Source: Deinococcus sp. (GTDB taxonomy: Bacteria > Deinococcota > Deinococci > Deinococcales > Deinococcaceae). From it: 10,924 nt of DNA. Position 1 is the first letter of the stretch. The number at the start of each line of letters is the position of its first letter. Positions 1 through 7,074 of this stretch are shown here, piece after piece. The DNA lies in NCBI GenBank assembly GCA_030524065.1, contig JAUNHF010000035.1:1-10924 (forward strand). The letters are read 5' to 3'. The notes under the pieces are model-generated. The model saw only the letters and a list, made by a program, of their open reading frames with translations. It did no database searches and had not been told where the DNA came from. A program made the position numbers and the translations under genes.

Positions 1-3000
1 CTCGTTGCGGGGGCGTTCCAGGGTAATCACCCGGCGGCGTCCACCGCCCTGGTTTACCTGAGCGCCGCCCCGTGAGCGGTGACTGCCGCCCTGGTCGCCC
101 TCACGGCTGGGGCGGCCGCCCTGGGCGCTGCGGCCTTCGCTGTTGCCACCGGTGCGGGGGCCCCGGCTGCGGCCACCGGCGTCTTCTTCCAGCGTGAAGC
201 GGGGCTGGGTGGGGCGCACGTTCGACAGCTTTTGCTGACGCTCCTGCTCACGGTCCTCGCGCCGGCGGGCACGGACCTTTTGGCCGCCCGCCTTTTGTCT
301 GGGCCCCTGCGTCTTGTTGCCCGAAGGCTGATTCTCGCTCATGACAATCTCCTCTAGCTCGGTGCCCTCTTCCGGCACGGTGAAATCAATCTGGCGGGCC
401 AGCGGCTTGACCTCGGAAATGGTCACCGCCAGCGCGTCGCCCAGCCGGAAGGTCCGCCCGCTACTGCGGCCCTTGAGCATCTGAGCATCTTCCAGATAGA
501 TGTAATAGTCGTCGTCCAGGTTGCTGATATGGAGCTTGCCCTCCACGCCGTTGTCCAGCGCCACGAACAGGCCGCTGGCGACCACACCCGACACACTGCC
601 CATAAAGCTCAGCCCCTGGTGCTCCTGCGCCCACTTGGCCTGATAATACTTGGTCAGGTCGCGCTCGGCCTCGGCGGCGTTGCGCTCACGGTCGGAGGTG
701 TGTTCGCCCATGCTGGGTAGCACGGAGCGCAGTCCGTCCACCTCGCGGCTGCTGGGGCGCAGCTCGCCGCCCAGCACGCCGCGCAGCACCCGGTGCACCA
801 TCAGGTCCGGGTAACGGCGGATGGGCGAGGTGAAGTGCAAATATTCGTCGAACGCCAGGCCGAAGTGCCCCAGGTTCTCGCCGGAATACTTGGCCTGCTG
901 CATGGAGCGCAGCAGCAAGGTGTTCACTACGCTTTCGCGGGGTGTGCCGCGCACCTGCTTGAGCACGTCCTGATAGGCCTGCGGCGTAGGTTCGCCGCCA
1001 GGGAAGGCCAGGCCCAGCCGCCCGATGGCCTGCGAGACGTCCTGAAAGCGCTGGAGCGTCGGCTCCTCGTGAATGCGGAAGAGCGTTGGCACGCCGCGCT
1101 CCAGCAGGAAGTGGGCCACCACCTTGTTGGCCAGCAGCATCAGGTCTTCAATCATGCCGCGCGCGGTTTCCTCGCGCAGTGGAATCAGCTCCATGCGGCC
1201 GTCCTCGTCCACATCCACCTTGACCTCACGCATCTTGAAGTCCAGGCTGCCGTCACGCAGGCGCTGTTGGCGCAGCTTGGTGGTCACCTTGAGCAGCAGA
1301 TGCAGATCGCCTTCCAGGTGGCGGGCATGCTCGGGCATGGGCGACGTGCCCTCGCTGTAGGCCTGCACCTCGTCGTAGGTCAGCCGCGCCTTGGAGTGGA
1401 TCACGCTGGGGCCGATCTCCACATTCAGGATTTCGGCGTCGGCCGAGAGTTCCACCAGGGCGCTCATGGTGAGGCGGTCCTCGCGCGGCACCAGGCTGCA
1501 CACGCCGTTGGAGAGGTGTTCGGGCAGCATAGGCAGCACCCGCCCCGGCAGGTACACGCTGGTGGCGCGGGCATAAGCTTCGCCGTCCAGCTCGCTGCCC
1601 GCCCTGACGTAGTGGCTCACGTCCGCGATGTGAACCCCGACCAGGAAGGTGCCCGCTTCGGTGGGCTGAATGTGAATGGCGTCGTCAAAGTCCTTGGCGT
1701 CGCGGCCATCCACCGTAAAGGTGTTCAGCGCACGCAGGTCCATGCGGCCGCGCAGGGCCGTTTCGGGAATCTGGGCGGGAATGCGTCCCGCCTCGCTCAG
1801 CACTTCGGGCGGGAACTCGCCGCGCAGGCCGTACTTGACCATCACCGCTTCGGTCTCGGTTTCGGGATCGTCTTCCTCGCCCAGCACGCGGCTGACCTGT
1901 CCGAACACCTCGTCCTCGCCGGTGTCTTCGGGCCAGTAGAGGTCCACCACCACGCGGGCGCCGGCTTCCAGTTCTTCTAGCCCCTCGCTGAGCAGCAGAA
2001 TGCGGTGGCGTGCCCGGAAATCGTCGGCCTTGAGAATGGGGTAACCGTGGCTGTATTCCAGCGTGCCCACCAGCTGCGCGTAGTGGCGCTGCACGATGCG
2101 GACCACGCTGGCCTGCGGGTTGCCGTCAAAGCGGCTGCCCCGGCGGCCCGAGTTGCCCCCGCGTGGGCCGTGGCCTTCGGGCCGCACCAGCACCGTGTCG
2201 CCGTTCCAGGCTTCCAGGGTGCTTTCTGACGGCACGTAGTAGTCTTCGCGGCCCGAATCCGGCACCACAAAGCCAAAGCCCGCTGCCGAGGCCTGGAAGC
2301 GGCCCCGCACCAGATTCATGGCGCCGGGCAGCCCGTAGGTCTTCTTGCGGGTGCGGACCACCAGCCCGGCGCGGGTCAGGTCTTCCAGCACCCCTTCAAT
2401 GTCGCGCCAGCTGCCAACCAGGCGAGCCTTCTGGCGGGTAAAGGATTTTTCCAGGTCGCGCACGTGAATGGGCCGCCCGATAGAACGCAGCTGGCTGACC
2501 AGCAGTTCCTGCACCGGGTCGCTCAGCTGTTCGGGCGCGTCGGCCGGTGCACTGACGGGCGGGACCGCAGGCAGCTCGGGCAGCAGGGCGGCCAGCACGT
2601 CACTGCTGACTGCGCCACCGTCACTGACATCGCTGCCAAGCACATCGTCATTGGGCGCGCCGTTCTGCGGTGCGACCGGCTCAACCCCGCTCAGTTGTTC
2701 GAGGTCGGCGTCCAGCACCTCTTCATGTGGCTGGGTTTTGCGTTTGCCGCGCTTGGGACGTTGCAGCACGAGCGGCTCGGCGGCCGCTTGCTCCTGGCCG
2801 GCGGCCGCGTCCCCGGCGGTGTCGCCCTGGACTGCGGGCAGATCGGCCAACGGCTGCGGCGTTTCACTACTCAGCGCGACAGCCGGCTCGGGGGCGGTGG
2901 CTTCGGGAGCCGGGACAGTGTCAGCCTCACTGACCATCTCTACAGCTTTGCTGCGGGCGGTGCGGCGCGGTGAGCGCTGCGGCTTGGCTGGGCGTTCGGG

Positions 3001-3723
3001 AGTGGGTTGTTCCTGTGGTTCAGTGCCTGCTGGTTCAGGGTCCGCGTCGGCTGTGGCCGCCGCCTCTGCTGGGGCGGCCGCGTTCCGCTTGGCAGCCGAG
3101 CGGCGAGCCGTTCCCCCGCCGGCTTTGGTGGATGTGGCGGATTTGGCCCGCTTGGCAGGCGGGGCCGGTTCACTGGGCGCGGGCTCTACAGGGGCTCCAG
3201 GCAGCTGGGCATCAATGCTGTCCGCTCCGGCAGCTTCCGCAGGAGCGGCCGCCTGAACAGTGGCCTGACGGCGCTGACCTGCCTTGCCTGCGCCAGTCTG
3301 ACCTGCGGAAGCTTTGCCCGTGCCTGCCTTGCGAGCACTGGCTTTTTTGGAGCTTGCCTGCTCGGTGGCGGCTGGGGCGAGGTCAGGCACTTCGCTGCCG
3401 GACGCTGCCTCCTGAGCGGTCGCCTTGCGGCGGCTGGTGCGGCGGGGTTTGGCGGGCTGAGCTGGGGCTTCTGCGGCCCCCTGGCCGGAGTCACCCTGGC
3501 CCAAGTCCTGGTTGCCGGTACGCTTGGCGGCCGTCTTCTTGCCAGCAGCGCTTTTGCTGGCTGCGCTCTTTTTGGGAGCACTGCTTGGGGCGGCTTTGCC
3601 TGCGTCGGCAGCGCCGGCGGCTTTCTTGCGGGGCTTGCGGGTGGGTTTGGCGCTTTGTTCGGTGCCAGCCACTTCCGAAACTTGCTCTTCTGAAGTGGCT
3701 GACTTTGGATTGGTTTTTGGCAT
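1..3723 (-). CDS. rnr: RNase R, 3'-5' exoribonuclease, 3' end outside window
   Basis: Processive 3'-5' exoribonuclease that degrades structured RNA in the cytoplasm. The minus frame starts at an ATG at 3723 and has no stop before position 1, so 1241 residues are seen and the C-terminus is missing. Layout: residues 1-400 low-complexity Lys/Ala/Pro/Ser-rich, histone H1-like; about 405-465 a winged-helix segment; about 470-650 cold-shock-like RNA-binding domains (RGRFQASAAGFGFV near 472); about 655-1000 the RNB catalytic domain; about 1038-1116 an S1 domain (GSVSGVVASGLFVALDNGVEG); then a Gly/Arg-rich basic tail. Catalytic acids are D672, D678, D680 and D681 in DGRDAKDFDDA. HFTSPIRRYPDLMVHR (963-978) is the conserved RNB arginine motif. 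E. coli RNase R is about 813 residues, so this one is far longer at both ends. AGGT six bases before the ATG is a modest ribosome binding site. Family call is firm; the exact start is less certain. Confidence 0.95.
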   Translation of the reverse strand, partial: MPKTNPKSATSEEQVSEVAGTEQSAKPTRKPRKKAAGAADAGKAAPSSAPKKSAASKSAAGKKTAAKRTGNQDLGQGDSGQGAAEAPAQPAKPRRTSRRKATAQEAASGSEVPDLAPAATEQASSKKASARKAGTGKASAGQTGAGKAGQRRQATVQAAAPAEAAGADSIDAQLPGAPVEPAPSEPAPPAKRAKSATSTKAGGGTARRSAAKRNAAAPAEAAATADADPEPAGTEPQEQPTPERPAKPQRSPRRTARSKAVEMVSEADTVPAPEATAPEPAVALSSETPQPLADLPAVQGDTAGDAAAGQEQAAAEPLVLQRPKRGKRKTQPHEEVLDADLEQLSGVEPVAPQNGAPNDDVLGSDVSDGGAVSSDVLAALLPELPAVPPVSAPADAPEQLSDPVQELLVSQLRSIGRPIHVRDLEKSFTRQKARLVGSWRDIEGVLEDLTRAGLVVRTRKKTYGLPGAMNLVRGRFQASAAGFGFVVPDSGREDYYVPSESTLEAWNGDTVLVRPEGHGPRGGNSGRRGSRFDGNPQASVVRIVQRHYAQLVGTLEYSHGYPILKADDFRARHRILLLSEGLEELEAGARVVVDLYWPEDTGEDEVFGQVSRVLGEEDDPETETEAVMVKYGLRGEFPPEVLSEAGRIPAQIPETALRGRMDLRALNTFTVDGRDAKDFDDAIHIQPTEAGTFLVGVHIADVSHYVRAGSELDGEAYARATSVYLPGRVLPMLPEHLSNGVCSLVPREDRLTMSALVELSADAEILNVEIGPSVIHSKARLTYDEVQAYSEGTSPMPEHARHLEGDLHLLLKVTTKLRQQRLRDGSLDFKMREVKVDVDEDGRMELIPLREETARGMIEDLMLLANKVVAHFLLERGVPTLFRIHEEPTLQRFQDVSQAIGRLGLAFPGGEPTPQAYQDVLKQVRGTPRESVVNTLLLRSMQQAKYSGENLGHFGLAFDEYLHFTSPIRRYPDLMVHRVLRGVLGGELRPSSREVDGLRSVLPSMGEHTSDRERNAAEAERDLTKYYQAKWAQEHQGLSFMGSVSGVVASGLFVALDNGVEGKLHISNLDDDYYIYLEDAQMLKGRSSGRTFRLGDALAVTISEVKPLARQIDFTVPEEGTELEEIVMSENQPSGNKTQGPRQKAGGQKVRARRREDREQERQQKLSNVRPTQPRFTLEEDAGGRSRGPRTGGNSEGRSAQGGRPSREGDQGGSHRSRGGAQVNQGGGRRRVITLERPRNE
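340..354 (-). promoter_or_regulatory. Strong internal ribosome binding site and in-frame ATG inside rnr
   Basis: On the minus strand GAGGAG (354-349) is followed by a 6-base spacer and an ATG at 342-340, in the rnr frame at codon 1128, just after the S1 domain. It matches the anti-Shine-Dalgarno sequence better than the site before the annotated rnr start. Initiation here would make a separate copy of the Gly/Arg/Lys-rich tail, at least 114 residues long, beginning MSENQPSG. Function is inferred; GAGGAG also encodes two Glu codons of RNase R, so chance is possible. Confidence 0.4.
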
Positions 3724-3896
3724 GAAGTACCTGTCAGGACGGCGGGCGGACTTGAAGGTGATGACTTTCCGGGGAAGATGCAGGGCGGTGAAATCTGTTC
3801 GCGGTCACGCCACTGACGGAGGCAGGTTCGGGAGAATGACTTGCAGCACTTGCTTCTGGGGTTTGTCCATCAGAGGCAAGGCGCCCGAACCGCCGG

Positions 3897-3909
3897 CTCC
3901 AAAATGGAG
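3897..3909 (-). other. Small perfect hairpin in the rnr upstream region
   Basis: CTCCA and TGGAG form a perfect 5-bp stem around a 3-base loop. A run of seven C (minus strand) lies directly beside it. It falls in the predicted rnr 5' leader and no U-run follows, so a rho-independent terminator is unlikely. It may be an RNA structure or chance. Confidence 0.3.
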
Positions 3910-3959
3910 GGGGGGAAAGTTCTGCGCGTTGCAGAAGAGTTGCTTGTCTCAGGTGGCCC

Positions 3960-3992
3960 GAAAAGGGTTCTTCTCTTGCGGAAATCCTTTTC
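3960..3992 (-). repeat. Inverted repeat in the rnr upstream region
   Basis: GAAAAGG (3960-3966) and CCTTTTC (3986-3992) are a perfect 7-bp inverted repeat. Going inward there is one imperfect pair and then two more matches, leaving a 13-base loop. The arms are A/T-richer than the surroundings. It lies about 240 bases before the rnr ATG and just downstream of the candidate promoter at 4019-4027. It could be a stem-loop in the rnr leader or a protein-binding site. The 343 bases from 3724 to 4066 hold no convincing gene; this repeat, the hairpin at 3897-3909 and the promoter are all I can point to. Confidence 0.4.
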
Positions 3993-4018
3993 TCGTCCTG
4001 TCACCTGGCAGCGAGGCG

Positions 4019-4027
4019 ATTCTAACA
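4019..4027 (-). promoter_or_regulatory. Candidate extended -10 promoter for rnr
   Basis: The minus strand reads TGTTAGAAT: a TG dinucleotide, one base, then TAGAAT, a 5-of-6 match to TATAAT. This fits an extended -10 element, which can work without a good -35 box, and I see no good -35 box. It lies about 45 bases after the exonuclease III stop. Transcription from about 4012 would give rnr a leader of about 290 bases. Prediction only. Confidence 0.4.
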
Positions 4028-4066
4028 CGCCTGTCAGCGGGGTTTCTATGTGCCCGGCGAGGGACC

Positions 4067-4924
4067 CTACGCGCCGGCAGGCAGCGGCGGTACCTGAAGA
4101 CGGACCTGCGCCGTCAGTGGGGCGTGGTCGCTCAGGCGGGCAGGGCGGTCCACCCACACCCCCGCCGTCTCCACGCCCGCCGTGAGCAGGTAGTCAATGC
4201 GCCAGCCGGTGTCGTTGGCATAGGCCTGGCCGCGGTTGCTCCACCAGGTGTATTCGGCCCGCTCGCCCAGATGCAGGCGGTGGCTGTCGCTCAGGCCGCT
4301 GGCAAGGTGAGCGGTCATCCACTCGCGCTCATGGGGCAAAAAGCCACTGTTTTTCTGGTTGCTGCGCCAGTTCTTCAGGTCAATGGGGTGGTGGGCGATG
4401 TTGTAGTCGCCGCCGATCACCAGCGGCCCCAGTGGGCGCTGCCGGTCGGTCCAGCGCTGGTAGTCCGCAAGCAGCCGGTCCTTGAAGCCCTGACGCACAG
4501 GGCCGGAAGTGCCGCTGGGCAGGTACACGCTGGCAAAGCGCACTCCGCCCACCCGCGCCGTGATCAGCCGGCCCTCGGCGTCCATCTCCTCGTGGCCCAT
4601 GCCCAGCTGCACGTCTTGTAGCGGCAGGCGGCTGGCAAGTGCCACCCCGCTGTATCCCGCCTTTTGCGCCGGATGCCAAGCAGAGTGGTATCCCAGCGCC
4701 GCCAGCACTTCGGGCATAGCAGGGGCGCGCACTTCTTGCAGGAGCAGCACGTCCGGGGTGTGCCGGGTCAGCCAGCCCTCCAGGCCCTTGCGGCAGGCCG
4801 ACCGCAGCCCGTTCAGGTTCAGGGTGGTCACGCTCAGGGACGGCCGCGTGAAAGGCCGTGCAGCTGGGGACGGCGTGGGGGCGGTAGGTAGGGGGGGCAC
4901 CCGGTCAGGACACTCGGCAGACAT
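4067..4924 (-). CDS. xthA: Exonuclease III, AP endonuclease
   Basis: Mg-dependent 3'-5' DNA exonuclease and class II AP endonuclease of base excision repair. 285 residues from the ATG at 4924, close to the family's usual 255-285. Motifs in order: TLNLNGLRSA with N38; LLLQEVRA with metal ligand E64; GYSGVAL (90-96); VYLPSG with Y134; VIGGDYNIAH with catalytic D173 and N175; WRSNQKNSGF (186-195); DTGWRIDYLL (238-247); and the final SDHAPLTA with D266 and H267. All key residues are intact. Residues 1-31 before the core are Pro/Ala-rich and unlike the short N-terminus of the E. coli enzyme. The frame is open upstream to 5029, but that start would overlap the preceding gene; GTG at residue 32 is a shorter alternative. 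It follows the unknown gene by 58 bases on the same strand and may be cotranscribed. Confidence 0.95.
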   Translation of the reverse strand: MSAECPDRVPPLPTAPTPSPAARPFTRPSLSVTTLNLNGLRSACRKGLEGWLTRHTPDVLLLQEVRAPAMPEVLAALGYHSAWHPAQKAGYSGVALASRLPLQDVQLGMGHEEMDAEGRLITARVGGVRFASVYLPSGTSGPVRQGFKDRLLADYQRWTDRQRPLGPLVIGGDYNIAHHPIDLKNWRSNQKNSGFLPHEREWMTAHLASGLSDSHRLHLGERAEYTWWSNRGQAYANDTGWRIDYLLTAGVETAGVWVDRPARLSDHAPLTAQVRLQVPPLPAGA

Positions 4925-4939
4925 CCCCCGCAGCTTGCC

Positions 4940-4968
4940 ATATTCCCGCCCGTGAAGGAGTGGCTCAA
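4940..4968 (-). promoter_or_regulatory. Weak candidate promoter for xthA
   Basis: In the 58-base gap before xthA the minus strand carries TTGAGC (4968-4963), a 17-base spacer and GAATAT (4945-4940). The -35 matches TTGACA at 4 of 6; the -10 matches only 3 of 6. Readthrough from the gene upstream is at least as likely. Confidence 0.2.
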
Positions 4969-4982
4969 ACTGGCAGGCGGGG

Positions 4983-6656
4983 TTAGCGGGCACCGTAGGG
5001 AATGGTGGTGTAGGCCAGCCAGCCGTCATGCTGCACTGCCGCCAGACTGGCCTGTTCCAGCGGCCAGGCCAGCAGGTCGTCCAGCGGCTGGGGGGGCAGG
5101 CCGGGCAGCTCGGCGCTCAGGGCCACATCCGCAGTTCCGGAAAGCGCCGCCGGGTCGCTCAGGCGAACCTGTTCTCCGTCTACGTCCAGCGTGAGCGGGG
5201 CCGCCGGCCAGTCCAGCAGCGCAAAGGTCCGCTGGGCGGGAAAGCCGCCGCTGCTCAGCACCTGTGGGTCGAAAATCAGGTCGGGCAGCTGAGCGGTTCC
5301 CAGCAGCTCGGACATCAGCAGGCCCTCGGCGGGGCTAAGGCCCAGGGCCTGCGCGGCCTCCTGAAGCTTTTGGGTGCGTTGCCACTCGGGCAGGGGAGCG
5401 CTGAGGGTCAGCAGGGCGTCCAGCCCGCGCGCGGCCAGCTGGCCCAGTTGGGGCGGCGTGGCGGCGGCGTAGCGGGCAGCGCTGGCCGCCGAAAGGTCGG
5501 TGCCGGCCAGGGAACGGCCTCGCAGCAGCAGGGCGGCGGCGCGGGCCAAGCGCATGGGCGCGTACGCCTGATGCGGCTGCGTCAGATAGACACATAGCCG
5601 CGCCCGGTTGGCAAGGACCTGTAGTGCCCGTGGCGCCGCCCGCTCACTGCGCAGCAGCAGCAGGCCTTCTTCCAGGGCGGCGTGAATCAGTTGCCCGGCA
5701 ATATCGAAGCTCCACAGCCGCAGCTCGGCGGGCAGGTCGCCTTTGAGGGCCAAGCAGCGTTCCTTTTCGCCGGGGGCGCTCAGGCGCAGTTCGGCCTCCG
5801 CGCCGCTGCGGCGCAGTTCCAGGGACAGCTGCCGCCAGTGCAAGGTGCGGGGCTGCTCGCCCAGGTCTTCCAGGTTCACCGCCAGGACCGGCGCCCCGCT
5901 CTCCTGAAGGTCGGGGGTCAGCAGCTCGGCGCTGCCACGCACCGGATTGCTGGCCGGCCAGCGGCTCAGCATCAGGCGCAGGGCCGCACAGATGTTGCCA
6001 AACAGCTGCTGCTCTGCGGCCCAGACCGGCAGGGTCGCGGGCTGCTTGGGGGCAGGCGGCTCCTGCTCCGGCAAGGCCAGCTTCAAGTCCTGTATGGCCC
6101 GGTCCAAGCTGTGACGCCCGGCAGCGGTGGACAGCACCGCCAGCAGCGCCTCGGTCAGTGTCTGGATTTGGGGCAGGCTGGTCAGGCCGCTGCCTACTGC
6201 CTCTTCCAGCGTCAGCAGGGGCGACGGGGCCTGACCGCGCTGCTGGCGGCGCAGGTTTTCGTTGGCGCTGGCCAGCACCCGCAGCGCCATCAAGCGGGGT
6301 TCGCTGCGGGTCCCCCACAGCCGGGCGAACACCCAGCGCCGGGCGTCTCCTTCCCACAGCCGGTTGCTCAGGCGCTGCACCGTGTCTTGCAGGTCGGCTC
6401 CTGGGCTGGGCACCTGGCGCAGCTGCGAGGCCACCGCAAACTGCACCCGGCCCTGGCGCTGTAGGTCGCGCAGTCGCCGCTCCGTCTGCATCAGGCGGCT
6501 GCGGGCAGCGCCGTCCAGGGCGTCCGAGAACAGCAGCGTTTCGCGCAGGGTCTGAAAGCTAAAGCGGTCCCCCCGGGGGCTGCGGCCGAAGACCAGATCT
6601 TCTACCCGGTACTCATACAGCTGTACCAGTTCCTCCAGCCAGTCGTCTGTTCTCAT
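4983..6656 (-). CDS. Unrecognised conserved-looking protein, 557 residues
   Basis: I do not recognise the family and assign no function. The ATG at 6656 was chosen because a TATACT -10 box lies 7 bases upstream, the arrangement of Deinococcus leaderless genes, and because the frame upstream of it is antisense to the kinase region. The protein begins MRTDDWLEELVQLYEYRVED. It is rich in Leu, Ala, Arg, Gln and Glu, has no signal peptide or clear membrane segment, and looks like a soluble, mostly helical protein. A Pro-rich linker near residue 195 (EQEPPAPKQP) may split it into an N-terminal helical part and a C-terminal part; residues about 245-310 alternate like beta strands. I see no P-loop, metal-binding cluster or nuclease motif. 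Coding is supported by length, amino-acid balance and a plausible start. It is followed by xthA and is divergent from the kinase gene. Confidence 0.85.
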   Translation of the reverse strand: MRTDDWLEELVQLYEYRVEDLVFGRSPRGDRFSFQTLRETLLFSDALDGAARSRLMQTERRLRDLQRQGRVQFAVASQLRQVPSPGADLQDTVQRLSNRLWEGDARRWVFARLWGTRSEPRLMALRVLASANENLRRQQRGQAPSPLLTLEEAVGSGLTSLPQIQTLTEALLAVLSTAAGRHSLDRAIQDLKLALPEQEPPAPKQPATLPVWAAEQQLFGNICAALRLMLSRWPASNPVRGSAELLTPDLQESGAPVLAVNLEDLGEQPRTLHWRQLSLELRRSGAEAELRLSAPGEKERCLALKGDLPAELRLWSFDIAGQLIHAALEEGLLLLRSERAAPRALQVLANRARLCVYLTQPHQAYAPMRLARAAALLLRGRSLAGTDLSAASAARYAAATPPQLGQLAARGLDALLTLSAPLPEWQRTQKLQEAAQALGLSPAEGLLMSELLGTAQLPDLIFDPQVLSSGGFPAQRTFALLDWPAAPLTLDVDGEQVRLSDPAALSGTADVALSAELPGLPPQPLDDLLAWPLEQASLAAVQHDGWLAYTTIPYGAR

Positions 6657-6663
6657 TTGGGTC

Positions 6664-6669
6664 AGTATA
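6664..6669 (-). promoter_or_regulatory. Leaderless-type -10 box of the unknown gene
   Basis: TATACT on the minus strand (6669-6664) matches TATAAT at 5 of 6 and ends 7 bases before the ATG at 6656. That spacing puts the transcript start on or beside the start codon. No Shine-Dalgarno sequence is present, which agrees with a leaderless mRNA. The -35 region is weak. Leaderless genes with TANNNT boxes just before the start codon are common in Deinococcus. Confidence 0.6.
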
Positions 6670-6688
6670 GTGACCTCATGGACACTAT
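6667..6688. promoter_or_regulatory. Operator-like imperfect palindrome over a -10 box
   Basis: ATAGTGACC and GGACACTAT form an inverted repeat of 9-base arms around 4 bases. Pairing is perfect for the outer six bases of each arm and for the inner CC/GG, with one A-A mismatch between. The left arm overlaps the TATACT -10 box of the unknown gene, so a bound dimeric regulator would block it. It is not the 17-bp radiation/desiccation response motif I recall for Deinococcus, and its arm spacing (10 bases between GTG and CAC) does not fit the CRP site (8 bases). The cognate regulator is unknown. Confidence 0.5.
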
Positions 6689-6778
6689 GTGGCGTTGTTG
6701 AGCCGGTGCCCGGCGGGGTGTGGCAGCGGGTAGGAGCTCCGTTCCAGCCCCGTTCCGCCGCCTGGGGGCGCGGCCGTT

Positions 6779-6832
6779 GTGAGAGTGCCGAGACGGCCGG
6801 CAGCCTAGGCTCGGAGCTGGGCCGAGACTCAC
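6779..6832 (+). other. Possible three-stem RNA structure in the divergent intergenic region
   Basis: A 54-base stretch can fold into a closed three-way junction. Outer stem GTGAG (6779-6783) with CTCAC (6828-6832); inner hairpins TGCCG (6786-6790) with CGGCA (6798-6802), and CTCGG (6810-6814) with CCGAG (6822-6826), each with a 7-base loop. All 15 pairs are Watson-Crick. Short GC stems arise easily by chance in such DNA, and the inverted repeats would also fold on the other strand. It could be a leader element of the kinase mRNA or a small RNA. I recognise no known RNA family. Confidence 0.25.
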
Positions 6833-6852
6833 GTCTGGCGCAGGTACAGGTG

Positions 6853-6885
6853 GTTGGGACTGTGGGCAGTGAACGTTGCTCCAAC
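6853..6885 (+). other. Possible nested stem-loop upstream of the kinase gene
   Basis: GTTGG (6853-6857) pairs with CCAAC (6881-6885) and encloses ACTG (6859-6862), loop TGGG, CAGT (6867-6870). It lies just downstream of the three-stem element. The whole gap from 6657 to 7074 has no convincing gene; apart from these stems, the palindrome and the -10 box of the unknown gene I see only a weak TAAGCT at 6995-7000 as a possible kinase -10 box, without a -35. Confidence 0.2.
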
Positions 6886-7063
6886 AGGCACAAACGGGCA
6901 GAAATAATGGACTGCCGCCGTGTGGTCGCCTTGTGGAATAGGCCCGCAGCTGCAAGGCTGCCTAAGGGCCGGGGCAACGACCAGCCTGGCCGGTTAAGCT
7001 GGTGTGTGAGGGAAGTGGGGCGAGGACATGGGGAAAACAACGGGTGAAGTCGGCGGCCCTTGC

Positions 7064-7069
7064 GGAGAG
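7064..7069 (+). promoter_or_regulatory. Ribosome binding site deciding the kinase start
   Basis: GGAGAG lies 5 bases before the GTG at 7075 and selects it over the upstream in-frame TTG (7060) and GTG (7069), which would overlap or precede this site. Confidence 0.65.
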
Positions 7070-7074
7070 TGGCA

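Noticed and set aside
793..1980. 395-residue open frame on the plus strand
   Set aside because: It is exactly antisense, codon for codon, to the RNase R frame; its His/Gln/Leu-rich composition is typical of a shadow in GC-rich DNA.
2940..3723. Separate histone-like gene upstream of RNase R
   Set aside because: The Lys/Ala-rich stretch is in the same frame as the nuclease with no stop between, so it is read as an extension.
6667..6688. CRP-type site
   Set aside because: GTG and CAC are 10 bases apart, not 8 as in TGTGA-N6-TCACA.
6670..7047. 125-residue plus-strand open frame in the divergent gap
   Set aside because: No ribosome binding site, irregular Trp/Cys/Arg-rich composition and no recognisable motif.
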